IMG/VR virus record: IMGVR_UViG_3300046005_000297
Coordinates: 1-39,268 of that record
Source of the DNA: a virus
Direction: 5' to 3' (one strand)
DNA: 39,268 nucleotides
A program made the position numbers and the translations under genes. Below, one piece after another: positions 29,118-38,121 of the stretch. Positions within the stretch are counted from its first letter, which is position 1, and each line of letters starts with the position of its first letter. Below the pieces are notes generated by a model that was given only the letters and a program-made list of their open reading frames with translations, had not been told where the DNA came from and did not search any database.

Positions 29118-30556
29118 TGAGGACACCCATTCTTGGCTCAACTTACGTTACCCGTAGCGTTAATGCTGCGGATGCTCGTATGGTGAACCTGTTTCCAGAA
29201 ATAATACCTGAAGCAGGAAAAGAACCTGCGTTTCTGCAACGCGCACCAGGTTTGAAGTTTACTCAAACAATTGGATTAGGTCCCATTCGTGGACTATGGA
29301 CATTCTCTAATGCAAGCGCAGTTGCGTTTGTTGTATCGGGTACCGAACTGTACAAAATCAATACGTCTTACGTTGCTACTAAAGTTGGCAATGTTAGCGG
29401 CACTGGTCCAGTTAGTATTGCCGACAATGGTACCCAAGTGTTCATAGCTTGCAATGGTCCAAGTTTTATCTACAACAACACAACCAATGTGTTTCAGCAG
29501 ATTACCGACCCTGACTTCCCAGGTGCTGTAACCGTTGGATACCTTGATGGTTACTTTGTATTTAATGAACCAAACAGCCAGCGCATATGGGTTACAAGCC
29601 TGTTGAATGGTACTGATATTGACCCATTGGATTTTGCCAGTGCAGAAGGCGCACCTGATGGTGTAGCAGGCTTAATCATTGATCATCGTGAAGCATGGGT
29701 ATTTGGTACCAACTCAGTTGAGGTTTGGTACGATGCTGGTGCTGCTGATTTTCCATTACAGCGCATCCAAGGCGCTTTTAACGAAATTGGTTGTGTAGCC
29801 CCATACTCGATTGCAAAACTTGATAACGGCTTGTTTTGGCTAGGTGCTGACGCTCGTGGACAAGGTATTGTATATCGCGCTAATGGATACACTGGTCAAC
29901 GTATCAGTACCCACGCTGTTGAATGGCAAATTCAGCAATACTCTAATTTGTCAGATGCCATTGCGTACACATACCAGCAAGACGGTCATGCGTTTTATGT
30001 GCTGATTTTTCCATCGGCTAACACTACATGGGTGTATGACGTATCTACCCAAGCATGGCATGAACGTGCAGGGTTTGAGAATGGTGCATTTACTCGGCAC
30101 CGTAGCAACTGCCAAATGGCATTCAATGGTGATGTGATCGTAGGTGATTTTGAGTCTGGCAACATATACGCTCTTGACCTTGACACCTATGCTGATAACA
30201 GTCAAATTCAAAAATGGTTGCGGTCATGGAGAGCGTTACCCACTGGTCAAAACAACCTCAAACGTACTGCACAACATAGCCTTCAACTCGATTGCGAATC
30301 AGGTGTAGGTTTAAATTTAGGTCAGGGTAGTGACCCCGAGGTTATGCTGCGCTGGTCAGATGATGGTGGTCACACTTGGTCTAATGAGCATTGGGCTTCT
30401 ATTGGTAAAATTGGTCAGTTTTATCGCCGTGTGTTTTGGCGTAGGTTGGGTATGACGCTTAAACTGCGTGACCGTGTGTATGAAATATCTGGTACCGATC
30501 CTGTGAAGATTGCTATTGTGGGTGCTGAACTACAACTCAGTGGAACCAATGCCTAG
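29117..30556 (+). CDS. P22 gp10-like packaged-DNA stabilisation protein
   Basis: A 479-residue protein of the phage stabilisation family (P22 gp10): RTPILGSTYVTRSVNAADAR, MVNLFPEIIPEAGKEPAFLQ, RAPGL, with a beta-propeller-like middle and C-terminal VMLRWSDDGGHTWSNEHW and FYRRVFWRRLG. In P22, gp10 forms the hexameric plug onto which the tail needle assembles. Length and neighbours agree. Confidence 0.9.
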   Translation: MRTPILGSTYVTRSVNAADARMVNLFPEIIPEAGKEPAFLQRAPGLKFTQTIGLGPIRGLWTFSNASAVAFVVSGTELYKINTSYVATKVGNVSGTGPVSIADNGTQVFIACNGPSFIYNNTTNVFQQITDPDFPGAVTVGYLDGYFVFNEPNSQRIWVTSLLNGTDIDPLDFASAEGAPDGVAGLIIDHREAWVFGTNSVEVWYDAGAADFPLQRIQGAFNEIGCVAPYSIAKLDNGLFWLGADARGQGIVYRANGYTGQRISTHAVEWQIQQYSNLSDAIAYTYQQDGHAFYVLIFPSANTTWVYDVSTQAWHERAGFENGAFTRHRSNCQMAFNGDVIVGDFESGNIYALDLDTYADNSQIQKWLRSWRALPTGQNNLKRTAQHSLQLDCESGVGLNLGQGSDPEVMLRWSDDGGHTWSNEHWASIGKIGQFYRRVFWRRLGMTLKLRDRVYEISGTDPVKIAIVGAELQLSGTNA

Positions 30557-31847
30557 TCCACTAAACGAAACAAATATTATTGCACCACGGGTACCGCTTA
30601 TTGATGAGCGTTCGGGGTTAATCTCGCGTGAATGGTATCGGTTCTTTTTGAACTTGTTTGTGTTAACGGGTGGTGGAAAAAACGATACATCGTTGTTAGA
30701 CTTGCAAGTTGGTCCACCTACTCAACCTTACATCGACATACACAGCATTGACCCTACACCATCTAGTTTTGCTGCATACGCTGCTGGGTCAACCCAAGAG
30801 TCGCAGATAGCAGAGTTGCAGAAACAGTTACAAGAACTGGAAACAACACCACCACGGCTTAACAGCAACACGTTAAACACCAACTATCTTGACTTTGAGG
30901 TTGATGCACCACACACTACCCAAATGGGGCGCATGGGTTGGAACCAAGCAGACCAAACGCTTAACCTTGGCATGGAGTACGATGTAGTTCAGCAAATTGG
31001 TTTAGAGACTTACGCCCGTGTAGCTAACTTCACAGGTGTTACCATTCCCAATGGTACCGTAGTAGGGTTTACAGGGGCTGTGCCAGACAGCGCATTGTCA
31101 GTAGCACCTTACCTAGCTGATGGTGCAACAAACACGCTGTACATCGTTGGTGTAATGACACACGATCTGCCCGATACAGGCACCAAAGGTTATTGCACCA
31201 CTTGGGGGTTTGTCCGTGATGTAGATACCAGTGCGTTTACCCTTGGTGACATTTTGTATGCTTCACCTACCGTAGCGGGTGCGTTTACCAATGTCAAACC
31301 TACTGCACCAAACAACGTGGTACCAGTTGCTGCCGTGTTGCAAGTGGGTACAACAGACGGTGTTATTTTTGTACGGCCTACTATTGAGCAACAGATTTAC
31401 TATGGTGAGTTTACTAAAACCAATAGTCAAAGTCCCGTAGCTGCTAACACTGCGTACCCGTTACTGTTTACCAATACTGAGGTTGCTAACGGTGTTTCAA
31501 TTGGTACAACAACCTCAGAAATTTACGTAGCGCAAGCTGGCCTATACAATATCGCTTGTTCGGTGCAGATTACATCGGGTAACTCATCCCAAAAAGCAAT
31601 ATGGGTTTGGTTGCGGCTCAATGGGACTACAGACTTTCCCAACTCGGCGCGTATTGCATCTATTACGTTGAACAATGGATACGTTGTAGTGACGCTGAAT
31701 GAAGTGTGTTCGTTGATGGCTGGTGATTTTATCGAGGTAATGTATGCAGCAGATAGTACCAACGTCAGCATTGCCACTGTTGCAGCTACCGCCTTTGCAC
31801 CCGCAGCACCCGCAGTCATTCTTGCGGTGACTCAAACTGAACAATAG
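30549..31847 (+). CDS. Tail/needle-region structural protein with C1q-like C-terminus
   Basis: A 432-residue protein. The N-terminus (NIIAPRVPLIDERSGLISRE, WYRFFLNLFVLTGGG) is a common phage module, followed by a short coiled coil (ESQIAELQKQLQELE) and beta repeats, and ending in a jelly-roll like C1q/TNF (NIACSVQITSGNSSQKAIWV, GDFIEVMYAADSTNVSIATV). Coming after gp10-like, it is a candidate for the tail-needle position or a fibre; no direct similarity to P22 gp26 is visible. ATG 30549 is chosen over an upstream GTG; it overlaps gp10-like by eight bases. Confidence 0.7.
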   Translation: MPSPLNETNIIAPRVPLIDERSGLISREWYRFFLNLFVLTGGGKNDTSLLDLQVGPPTQPYIDIHSIDPTPSSFAAYAAGSTQESQIAELQKQLQELETTPPRLNSNTLNTNYLDFEVDAPHTTQMGRMGWNQADQTLNLGMEYDVVQQIGLETYARVANFTGVTIPNGTVVGFTGAVPDSALSVAPYLADGATNTLYIVGVMTHDLPDTGTKGYCTTWGFVRDVDTSAFTLGDILYASPTVAGAFTNVKPTAPNNVVPVAAVLQVGTTDGVIFVRPTIEQQIYYGEFTKTNSQSPVAANTAYPLLFTNTEVANGVSIGTTTSEIYVAQAGLYNIACSVQITSGNSSQKAIWVWLRLNGTTDFPNSARIASITLNNGYVVVTLNEVCSLMAGDFIEVMYAADSTNVSIATVAATAFAPAAPAVILAVTQTEQ

Positions 31848-31855
31848 GAGTTTAT

Positions 31856-32191
31856 ATGACCGTTACCGTTAAGGTTCTAGTACCCGCTAAGATAGTGGAA
31901 GCTACACAAACAACACAGTACACAGCCAATGGGCTAACTGCCATTATTGACAAGTTTACTGCTACTAATTACAGCGCCAGTGCTGCAACAATCAGTGTAA
32001 ACTTGGTCACTACTTCGGGTAGTGCTGGTAATGCTAATTTGATTACCAAGACCAAAACGTTGCAACCAACAGAGGTTTACACGTTTCCTGAGCTAGTGGG
32101 TCAGGTGTTAAACCCTGGTGATTTTATCAGTACCATTGCGGGTACTGCTACGGCAATCAATATGCGAGTCAGTGGACGTGAAGTAACATAA
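31856..32191 (+). CDS. Small beta-sandwich virion-type protein
   Basis: A 111-residue beta-rich protein (MTVTVKVLVPAKIVEATQTT, LTAIIDKFTATNYSASAATI, VYTFPELVGQVLNPGDFIST). The pattern is common in phage tail or neck accessory proteins of unknown role. An AGGAG site precedes the ATG. Confidence 0.6.
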   Translation: MTVTVKVLVPAKIVEATQTTQYTANGLTAIIDKFTATNYSASAATISVNLVTTSGSAGNANLITKTKTLQPTEVYTFPELVGQVLNPGDFISTIAGTATAINMRVSGREVT

Positions 32192-32201
32192 GGAGAATAT
32201 C

Positions 32202-33182
32202 ATGGGATGGTTTCAAGATCTTGTATCAAATCCTGTAGGTACTTTAGTTGGTACAGCAAAAGATGTTGTATCAAACCCATTGGGTTCCGTTAATCAATTG
32301 TGGAATACTGGTGGGCGTGACGCTGCTACATTAGCAGCGTTAGGATATGGTGGTTATCAATTGGGTATGAACGCATTAGCTGGTGGTGCTAGTGGTGCTG
32401 CTGGTGCTGCTGCTAACGCAGGAGCTGCAGGTGCTACAGGAGCTGCTGCAGGTGCTACAGGTGCTGCAGCAGGTGCTGCCGGTGCAGGTTTACTTTCAGG
32501 TAGCAGTTGGATGACACCTGCTGCAATATTAGGCAGTAGTTTACTTGGTGGATATTCGTCAGGTAAAGCAGCAGATGTTCAAGCTGCGGCTGCTGATCGA
32601 GCTGCAGCTTTACAAGCATACCAATTTGAACGTCAAACCGAACTACAAGCACCATTTCGTGAAGCGGGGTTGCGAGCACTTGGCAAACTAGAAGGTGCAT
32701 CTGAATACACACCATTTGGCATGGGTCAGTTTCAACAAGACCCTGGCTATGCGTTTCGACTTGGTGAAGGTCAGAAAGCACTTGATCGACAAGCCGCTGC
32801 CCGTGGTGGGTTAATATCCGGTGGTGCACTTAAAGCCGCGCAACGATACGGTCAAGAGATGGGTTCGCAAGAATACCAGAATGCGTTTAATCGTTACCAA
32901 ACGGAACGGCAAGCTAAACTTGGACCATTGCAGTCTTTAGCGGGTGTTGGTCAAACTAGCGCACAAGCCATAGGTCAAGCTGGTCAACAATATGCTACCA
33001 GTGCAGGGGAAGCCATTGGTGCTGGTGCTCAGGCTAGAGCATCGGGATACATGGGGCAAGCTGGTGCACTTGGTGGTGGATTAAACCAATACTTAAATTA
33101 TCAAAACCAACAGTCACAGAACGCATTGCTTCAACAAGCACTTGGTCGAAATCAACCTACATACGGTTACAGCGGAGATTAA
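32202..33182 (+). CDS. DNA ejection/injection protein with Ala-Gly repeat
   Basis: A 326-residue protein in the P22 ejection-protein position (gp7/gp20/gp16). It has an amphipathic N-terminus (MGWFQDLVSNPVGTLVGTAK), an Ala/Gly/Thr repeat at about 62-97 (GAAAGATGAAAGAAGAG), which may insert in or cross membranes, then a conserved part (PFREAGLRALGKLEGASEYT, AARGGLISGGALKAAQRYGQ). It is inferred to leave the virion with DNA and help form a channel. The repeat is also visible in DNA as copies of ggtgctacaggagctgct-like units. Confidence 0.75.
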   Translation: MGWFQDLVSNPVGTLVGTAKDVVSNPLGSVNQLWNTGGRDAATLAALGYGGYQLGMNALAGGASGAAGAAANAGAAGATGAAAGATGAAAGAAGAGLLSGSSWMTPAAILGSSLLGGYSSGKAADVQAAAADRAAALQAYQFERQTELQAPFREAGLRALGKLEGASEYTPFGMGQFQQDPGYAFRLGEGQKALDRQAAARGGLISGGALKAAQRYGQEMGSQEYQNAFNRYQTERQAKLGPLQSLAGVGQTSAQAIGQAGQQYATSAGEAIGAGAQARASGYMGQAGALGGGLNQYLNYQNQQSQNALLQQALGRNQPTYGYSGD

Positions 33183-33184
33183 TC

Positions 33185-34648
33185 ATGGCATTAGTTAATC
33201 CAAACATTGCAATGTCGTTTAAACCCACGACTGAATACCAACCTAGAAACGTGTTAGCTGAATACGCACAACTTCAGCAGATTCAGGGTGGGCAAATGCA
33301 GATGGCTAAACTTAAACGTGATGAAGACGCACTTGATACCATGATGCAAAACATTACGGCCAACGGTGGACCAGAAGACCCAATGAAAGCAGCAGAGTTC
33401 ATGATTAAATCACGCAATCCTGACTTCATGGCAGCAGGGCTTAAAATACAGCAAACATATAGGGAAACGCAACAGACACGTGCTGCTTTAGGATTGCCGT
33501 TTTTGCCGAGTACTGGTGCACCTGCTGCTACATCTACTGCACAACCTACTAACGCATTAGCACCTACACCTCCCATATCTGGTGCGTTAGGTTCGGGCAC
33601 GTTTGATCCTATGGCACCTGCTGCACAACCTACTAATGCAATGGTTCCTGCTGCTGCACCAGTTGCACCTGTTAATGCGTTAGCACCCACTGCTGCACCC
33701 GCTGGTGGTATGTCACCAGAATTAAGGGCTATATATGAAAAAATAGCTTCACCGAGTGCTGCTGCTCAAGCCATAGGTAAAATGGAGCTTGAGGAATTAA
33801 CAAAATCACAAGTGGTTGCTCCTGGTGGTACGATATATCAAGGTGGTAAAGCGGTTTACACAGCGCCTGCTGCACTTGGTACACCATCAACACTTGCTCG
33901 TTTAATGAGTGAAATGAATGCGTTACCCACTGGTGATCCAAGACGTGCAATGTACCAATCACAAATCAATAAAGAAATAACACACGCTCCACGGGCTGTA
34001 ACCACTGTTCATGTCGGCACTGAAAAGAAATTTGGTGAAGCGTTTGCAGGTAAAATGGCCGAAGCTGACATTAACAAAATGACTGCTGCTGAAAATGCTC
34101 CGAAACTGGCAGATAGTGCCAATCGCATTATTGATATTGTCAACAAAGGTGATGTATTTACTGGTCCTGCTGCTGACATTAAGTTAAATATTGCTCGTGC
34201 GTTAAATGTAGCAGGTGCTGACAATGCAGAAAAAATTGCCAATACTGAAATATTAATTGCAGCGGCTGGACAAAGCACTCTTGATGTAATTAAAACCGCG
34301 GGACTAGGCACTGGACAAGGATTTACAGACAAGGACCTTATATTCCTACAAGGAATTGCGGGTGGTACTGCTAATCTTACTCCAAAAACGCTTACGGAAT
34401 TGGCAAGATTGCAACATCTTGCAGCAACACGTTCGGCTGATTCTTGGAATAAGCGAGTTAAACAAATACCAAAAAGTGCAATTGAAGGTACTGGACTTTC
34501 CATGGAACCAATTACAGTTCCTCCGTTGTCAAGTGGTAAACGTGCGGCACCTAGTGCACCTGTTGTACCAGCAGTAGGTACTGTTCAAGAAGGTTATCGC
34601 TACATGGGTGGTAATCCAGCAGACTCATCAAGTTGGAGAAAACAATAA
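33185..34648 (+). CDS. DNA ejection/injection protein, Pro/Ala-rich
   Basis: A 487-residue protein with an N-terminal helical part (YQPRNVLAEYAQLQQIQGGQ), an Ala/Pro linker at about 110-180 containing repeats of TNALAPT/TNAMVPA/VNALAPT, and a helical C-terminal domain (SANRIIDIVNKGDVFTGPAA, DIKLNIARALNVAG, ILIAAAGQSTLDVI). Similar helical proteins lie at this position in P22-like genomes and are packed for ejection. It overlaps the next gene by one base. The exact role is inferred from context. Confidence 0.7.
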   Translation: MALVNPNIAMSFKPTTEYQPRNVLAEYAQLQQIQGGQMQMAKLKRDEDALDTMMQNITANGGPEDPMKAAEFMIKSRNPDFMAAGLKIQQTYRETQQTRAALGLPFLPSTGAPAATSTAQPTNALAPTPPISGALGSGTFDPMAPAAQPTNAMVPAAAPVAPVNALAPTAAPAGGMSPELRAIYEKIASPSAAAQAIGKMELEELTKSQVVAPGGTIYQGGKAVYTAPAALGTPSTLARLMSEMNALPTGDPRRAMYQSQINKEITHAPRAVTTVHVGTEKKFGEAFAGKMAEADINKMTAAENAPKLADSANRIIDIVNKGDVFTGPAADIKLNIARALNVAGADNAEKIANTEILIAAAGQSTLDVIKTAGLGTGQGFTDKDLIFLQGIAGGTANLTPKTLTELARLQHLAATRSADSWNKRVKQIPKSAIEGTGLSMEPITVPPLSSGKRAAPSAPVVPAVGTVQEGYRYMGGNPADSSSWRKQ

Positions 34649-36876
34649 TGGCTGCACCTTGGGAAAAATATCAACAACCTGTTGCTGCACCAGCAGCAGA
34701 AACAGGCCCTTGGTCACAATACGGTGGTACTACTACTGCTGAACAACCTAGTGAAATACCTGGCGCTAGAACACGCCGTTGGTCAGAAGTACCAGTCGAA
34801 GCATTGATGAATTTACCATCAAGTGCTGGTAAGTTTGTTGGTGATTTATATCAAGCCATAACAAGTCCTGTGGAAACTGCTAAAGGTGTGTTAGACCTTG
34901 GCGCAGGAGCATTGCAAAACATTACACCAAAGGGTGTTAAAGATTTTGTTAACAGGTTTGAAACAAATCCAGAAGCAGCACAACGAGCAGTAGGTGTAGC
35001 AAATGCTGTAGGTGGTGAATATGCTAAACGGTATGGTTCTGTTGAAGGATTTAAAGAAGTATTAGCTACTGATCCAGTAGCTGTTATTTCTGACTTTTCC
35101 ACGTTACTAAGCGGTGGAGCAGCAGCAACAGGAAAAATTGCACCCGGTGTTTCTAAAGCATTGGGTACTGCCGCTGCTTATACTAATCCAATGGCACCAA
35201 TTGCCAAAGGTGCTGAGTATGGTTTAGGACTTGGTGCAAAAACAATCGGTGGTGCTATTGATAGTTTTCAAGGACAAGGTGCATCTGGTCGTGCATCTCG
35301 TATTATTAAAAATGCGTTAACCGAAGAAGGTCGAACACCTACAAACATGTTAGCTGCACAGCAAGCACTTCAAAACGCACCAGAAGGCGCAACGGTACGT
35401 CAAGCATTGGCACCAAATGTTATATCACCACAAGTTCAATACTTGGGTGAGTACATTGAATCTAAAACTGCACCTGGTCGTGCAATGGCTATTCAAGAAG
35501 CACAAAAAACTGCAAGACAAACTAAACTAAAATCGGTAACACCTGATTTAGACGCAGCAGAAGCAATACGTTCAAGCACGTCTGCGCAACTTTATGGTAT
35601 TTCAGACGAAACTTTACTACCTGGTCGTGAACGTCAATTTAAACCTGTTCAAGTAGGTGAAACCGCGCAAAATGTACCACGAGTTGATCCAATAACAGGT
35701 CAACCTGTGATGGTGCCTGTTACACCAAGTGATGTTGCAACTACTATACCTAAATCAACCACTCAACGCGCAATCCAAGTTGAAGTGGGTAGAGACTCAT
35801 TTAATAAACCGATTTACGAAACTCGTGCTGTTTCCGATAATCAACCTAAAGTAACACAAACCGTTACAAGAGACACGATAACAAACACGCCTATTTTGAA
35901 ACAAGATGTTTCCATAGGTGGGCAACCAATATATAAACACGCATTAGATGGTTACAAATACGATCCACAATTAGCAAAACTAATGGAACGTCCTGCGGTG
36001 CAAGCTGCATTTGACCAAGCTGCAATTATTGCAGCAAACAAAGGCGTGTCGATGTTTACACCATCGGGTGAACTTACAGGTAGAGGTGCGCATTTGGTTA
36101 AATTGGCAATTGATGACGCAATCAATCCAACACCCGGTACACCAATTGCCAAAAACACAGCATCTGCGTTACAAAGTGCAAAATCACAATATTTAAATTG
36201 GGTTGAAAGTAAAGTTCCGGCATACAAAGAAGCACGCGAAACTTACAAACTGCAAAGTGAACCTGTAAACCAAGCTAAAGTGTTGCAGGAAATGCAAAAA
36301 GTTCTCGAATCACCTTTAGATGTAGGTGAAAGAACAACAGCATTTGCCAATGTTTTAGGTAAAGGTGAAAAAGCATTACTTAAAAAATCTACAGGTGAAG
36401 CACGCTATACCGAATTAAGCGATGTGCTTACACCACTGCAAATAAAAGCAACAGACGATGTGTTAAAAGAATTAGCAACAAATGCTAAAGTAGTACAGCA
36501 AACAAGAGCTGGCGAACAAGCAATGAAAGCAATTTTAGATGCAAGTTCGCCAAAAAAAGGATTACCGCAATTTCTTGATGCTAAAGTAACATTGACCAAT
36601 GAGATGTTAAAAATTCTCAGAGGTCGTATGAATGATAAAGTTTTAAAAGAACTTGAAAAAGGATTTGCATCAACTGCTAATTTTAACGACTTGATGAAAA
36701 AAGTTCCAGCAGCAGACCGTATAAAAGTGTTACAAGCAATGGGTCAAGCAAAAGGGCAACTTAGCCCAACCAAATTAAACATATTAGCGCAAACAGAAAA
36801 CGCTCTTGAATCTACACCTACGCCAAGTAACAATCTTGCGCCTCAGCAAGAAAATCGAAACAATTTAGCGAGGTAA
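34648..36876 (+). CDS. Large DNA ejection/injection protein
   Basis: A 742-residue protein, the third ejection-type gene, in the P22 gp16-like position. The N-terminus holds two Trp-Tyr peptides, APWEKYQQP and GPWSQYGG, a word repeated in many phage virion proteins, followed by ALMNLPSSAGKFVGDLYQAI and long helices. The C-terminus is Lys/Asn/Gln rich. ATG 34648 follows GGAG nine bases upstream; the in-frame upstream start at 34633 is non-ATG. No lytic or peptidase motif is visible. Confidence 0.72.
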   Translation: MAAPWEKYQQPVAAPAAETGPWSQYGGTTTAEQPSEIPGARTRRWSEVPVEALMNLPSSAGKFVGDLYQAITSPVETAKGVLDLGAGALQNITPKGVKDFVNRFETNPEAAQRAVGVANAVGGEYAKRYGSVEGFKEVLATDPVAVISDFSTLLSGGAAATGKIAPGVSKALGTAAAYTNPMAPIAKGAEYGLGLGAKTIGGAIDSFQGQGASGRASRIIKNALTEEGRTPTNMLAAQQALQNAPEGATVRQALAPNVISPQVQYLGEYIESKTAPGRAMAIQEAQKTARQTKLKSVTPDLDAAEAIRSSTSAQLYGISDETLLPGRERQFKPVQVGETAQNVPRVDPITGQPVMVPVTPSDVATTIPKSTTQRAIQVEVGRDSFNKPIYETRAVSDNQPKVTQTVTRDTITNTPILKQDVSIGGQPIYKHALDGYKYDPQLAKLMERPAVQAAFDQAAIIAANKGVSMFTPSGELTGRGAHLVKLAIDDAINPTPGTPIAKNTASALQSAKSQYLNWVESKVPAYKEARETYKLQSEPVNQAKVLQEMQKVLESPLDVGERTTAFANVLGKGEKALLKKSTGEARYTELSDVLTPLQIKATDDVLKELATNAKVVQQTRAGEQAMKAILDASSPKKGLPQFLDAKVTLTNEMLKILRGRMNDKVLKELEKGFASTANFNDLMKKVPAADRIKVLQAMGQAKGQLSPTKLNILAQTENALESTPTPSNNLAPQQENRNNLAR

Positions 36877-36878
36877 TC

Positions 36879-37097
36879 ATGGCTTTTGAAGATGGTCAAA
36901 TAGACCCTGTTAAATATGGTGTGCTTTGGGAAAGAGTGCAGGCTATGGATAAGAAAGTAGACAAGATGGAACGCCAGATGGAAGAACTGCTGGCGCTTGC
37001 AAACAAGGGTAAGGGTGGACTATGGTTTGGTATGACCGTGGTTTCTACCATATCTGCGTTTGTCGGATTTATTCTTAGTCATATCAAAGGTGGATAA
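36879..37097 (+). CDS. Holin-associated / XhlA-like membrane protein
   Basis: A 72-residue protein with a charged coiled coil (VQAMDKKVDKMERQMEELLA) and one C-terminal membrane helix (LWFGMTVVSTISAFVGFIL). The layout is that of haemolysin XhlA-type or small holin accessory proteins, directly before the endolysin. Its stop overlaps the endolysin ATG by one base. Confidence 0.65.
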   Translation: MAFEDGQIDPVKYGVLWERVQAMDKKVDKMERQMEELLALANKGKGGLWFGMTVVSTISAFVGFILSHIKGG

Positions 37098-37477
37098 TGT
37101 ATACACTTAGCACTCGTTCTCTTGACCGCCTCAATGGTGTGCATCCTGACTTAGTGCGCGTGGTTAAACTTGCCATTCAGTTATCTGAAATAGACTTTGT
37201 GGTACTTGAAGGTGTGCGCACCAAAGAACGCCAAGCATTGCTTAAAACCATTGGTGCAAGCCAAACCATGAACAGTAGACACTTAACTGGTCATGCTGTA
37301 GATCTTGGCGCACTACTTAATAAAGAAGTAAGATGGGACTGGCCTCTGTACCATAAGATAGCCAAAGCCATGAAGCAAGCAGCAACTGATTTAAACGTGC
37401 AGATTGTGTGGGGTGGGGACTGGCGCACTTTTAAAGATGGTCCACACTTTGAATTAAACAAAAAGGTATACTCATGA
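37097..37477 (+). CDS. Endolysin, M15 peptidase (L-alanyl-D-glutamate type)
   Basis: A 126-residue M15 (VanY/CwlK-like) zinc peptidase: EGVRTKERQ (38-46), NSRHLTGHAVDLGA with zinc ligands His62 and Asp69, and DGPHFEL with His117. It cleaves peptide bonds in peptidoglycan stem peptides at lysis. No signal peptide is visible, so export needs the neighbouring holin. The size is normal for the short phage form. It overlaps the next gene by ATGA. Confidence 0.9.
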   Translation: MYTLSTRSLDRLNGVHPDLVRVVKLAIQLSEIDFVVLEGVRTKERQALLKTIGASQTMNSRHLTGHAVDLGALLNKEVRWDWPLYHKIAKAMKQAATDLNVQIVWGGDWRTFKDGPHFELNKKVYS

Positions 37478-37656
37478 ACCCAGTACTTATACAAGCCTTA
37501 GTAAGGCACTTGTTAACCGCTCTAGGCGGCGGTTTTTTTGCAAGCTATGGTATTAGCGGCGAAGGGTTGGAAGCTGCTGCTGGGGCTGTAGCAACCCTTG
37601 CCGGTGTAGCTTGGTCAGTTTACGACAAACGCCAAAATACCGATAAACCCGAATAG
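37474..37656 (+). CDS. Putative holin
   Basis: A 60-residue protein with hydrophobic segments (LLTALGGGFFASYGI and AAAGAVATLAGVAWSVY) ending in a charged tail (DKRQNTDKPE). This Gly/Ala-rich layout matches small phage holin families that lie beside M15 endolysins. It would form pores releasing the endolysin. Its 3' end overlaps the leftward gene 37615-37821 by 42 bases, where the late block meets the leftward operon. Confidence 0.65.
   Translation: MNPVLIQALVRHLLTALGGGFFASYGISGEGLEAAAGAVATLAGVAWSVYDKRQNTDKPE
37515..37539 (+). terminator. Terminator-like hairpin inside the holin gene
   Basis: Stem AACCGC/GCGGTT (37515-37520 and 37529-37534) with an eight-base loop and seven T bases. It lies inside the coding region, so it may be accidental or may reduce late transcription running into the leftward operon. 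No other terminator is seen at this convergent junction. Confidence 0.35.
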
Positions 37657-37821
37657 CATTATTGCAATCATAGCCACTAAACCCTTGGCTATGATTCGTA
37701 AGTCTTCACGCCACATTGTGCTGTAGTCATCCTCGTATCTGGGATAACTTAGTTTAACGGGTGCAACTTTAGATGGGCAGTCACGCCCTTGGTTGCATTT
37801 GTTGTCGCAGCATTCATTCAT
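37615..37821 (-). CDS. Small Cys-rich membrane protein
   Basis: A 68-residue protein with four Cys at the N-terminus (ECCDNKCNQGRDCPSK) and one C-terminal membrane helix (LVAMIAIMLFGFIGILAFVV). The CNQGRDCP word recurs in phage small membrane proteins; function unknown. It is the last gene of the leftward operon and overlaps the holin gene tail to tail. Confidence 0.65.
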   Translation of the reverse strand: MNECCDNKCNQGRDCPSKVAPVKLSYPRYEDDYSTMWREDLRIIAKGLVAMIAIMLFGFIGILAFVVN

Positions 37822-37994
37822 TTTGATCTTCTTCTAATGGTGTTAGGAATAACGGGTGGTGTGTCGGGTATTTCTTCAACGCTTGTAAAGTTCCACAAGC
37901 ATTTGGGACACCGCTTATATCGATAGGTTTTATTGTCGCTTTGCATGGTCTGCTTAGTCAATAAGGTTGGGTGATCGCAGTTAGGACACTTCAT
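37818..37994 (-). CDS. Zinc-ribbon protein, NrdR-like zinc domain
   Basis: A 58-residue protein starting MKCPNCDHP, with YRYKRCPKCLWNFTSVEE, a two-CxxC zinc ribbon resembling the N-terminal domain of NrdR but without the ATP-cone. It may bind nucleic acid or a protein. ATG 37994 is chosen over an upstream GTG because it begins exactly at the CxxC domain. It overlaps the next gene by ATGA. Confidence 0.65.
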   Translation of the reverse strand: MKCPNCDHPTLLTKQTMQSDNKTYRYKRCPKCLWNFTSVEEIPDTPPVIPNTIRRRSK

Positions 37995-38121
37995 GTTTTC
38001 TTTTTTTCCAGCAGGTCGCACACATCCATTTCAAAGGTGCCATGTAAATACCGCCTTCTGGTATTCTTTTTGTCTCGCACTTGTAACAGTGTCTCCAAAG
38101 TAAATTGGATTTATCAGTCAT
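37981..38121 (-). CDS. 46-residue double-CxxC zinc-finger protein
   Basis: A short frame (MTDKSNLLWRHCYKCETKRI, then MCATCWKKRKHEVS) with two CxxC pairs, likely binding one zinc. It overlaps the ThyX stop by eight bases and the following zinc-ribbon gene by 14, typical of this operon, so it is probably real. Function unknown. Confidence 0.6.
   Translation of the reverse strand: MTDKSNLLWRHCYKCETKRIPEGGIYMAPLKWMCATCWKKRKHEVS

Noticed and set aside
32455-32829. Leftward 124-codon frame rich in His, Gln and Leu
   Set aside because: It is the antisense shadow of the Ala/Gly repeat in the ejection protein, with no start signal.
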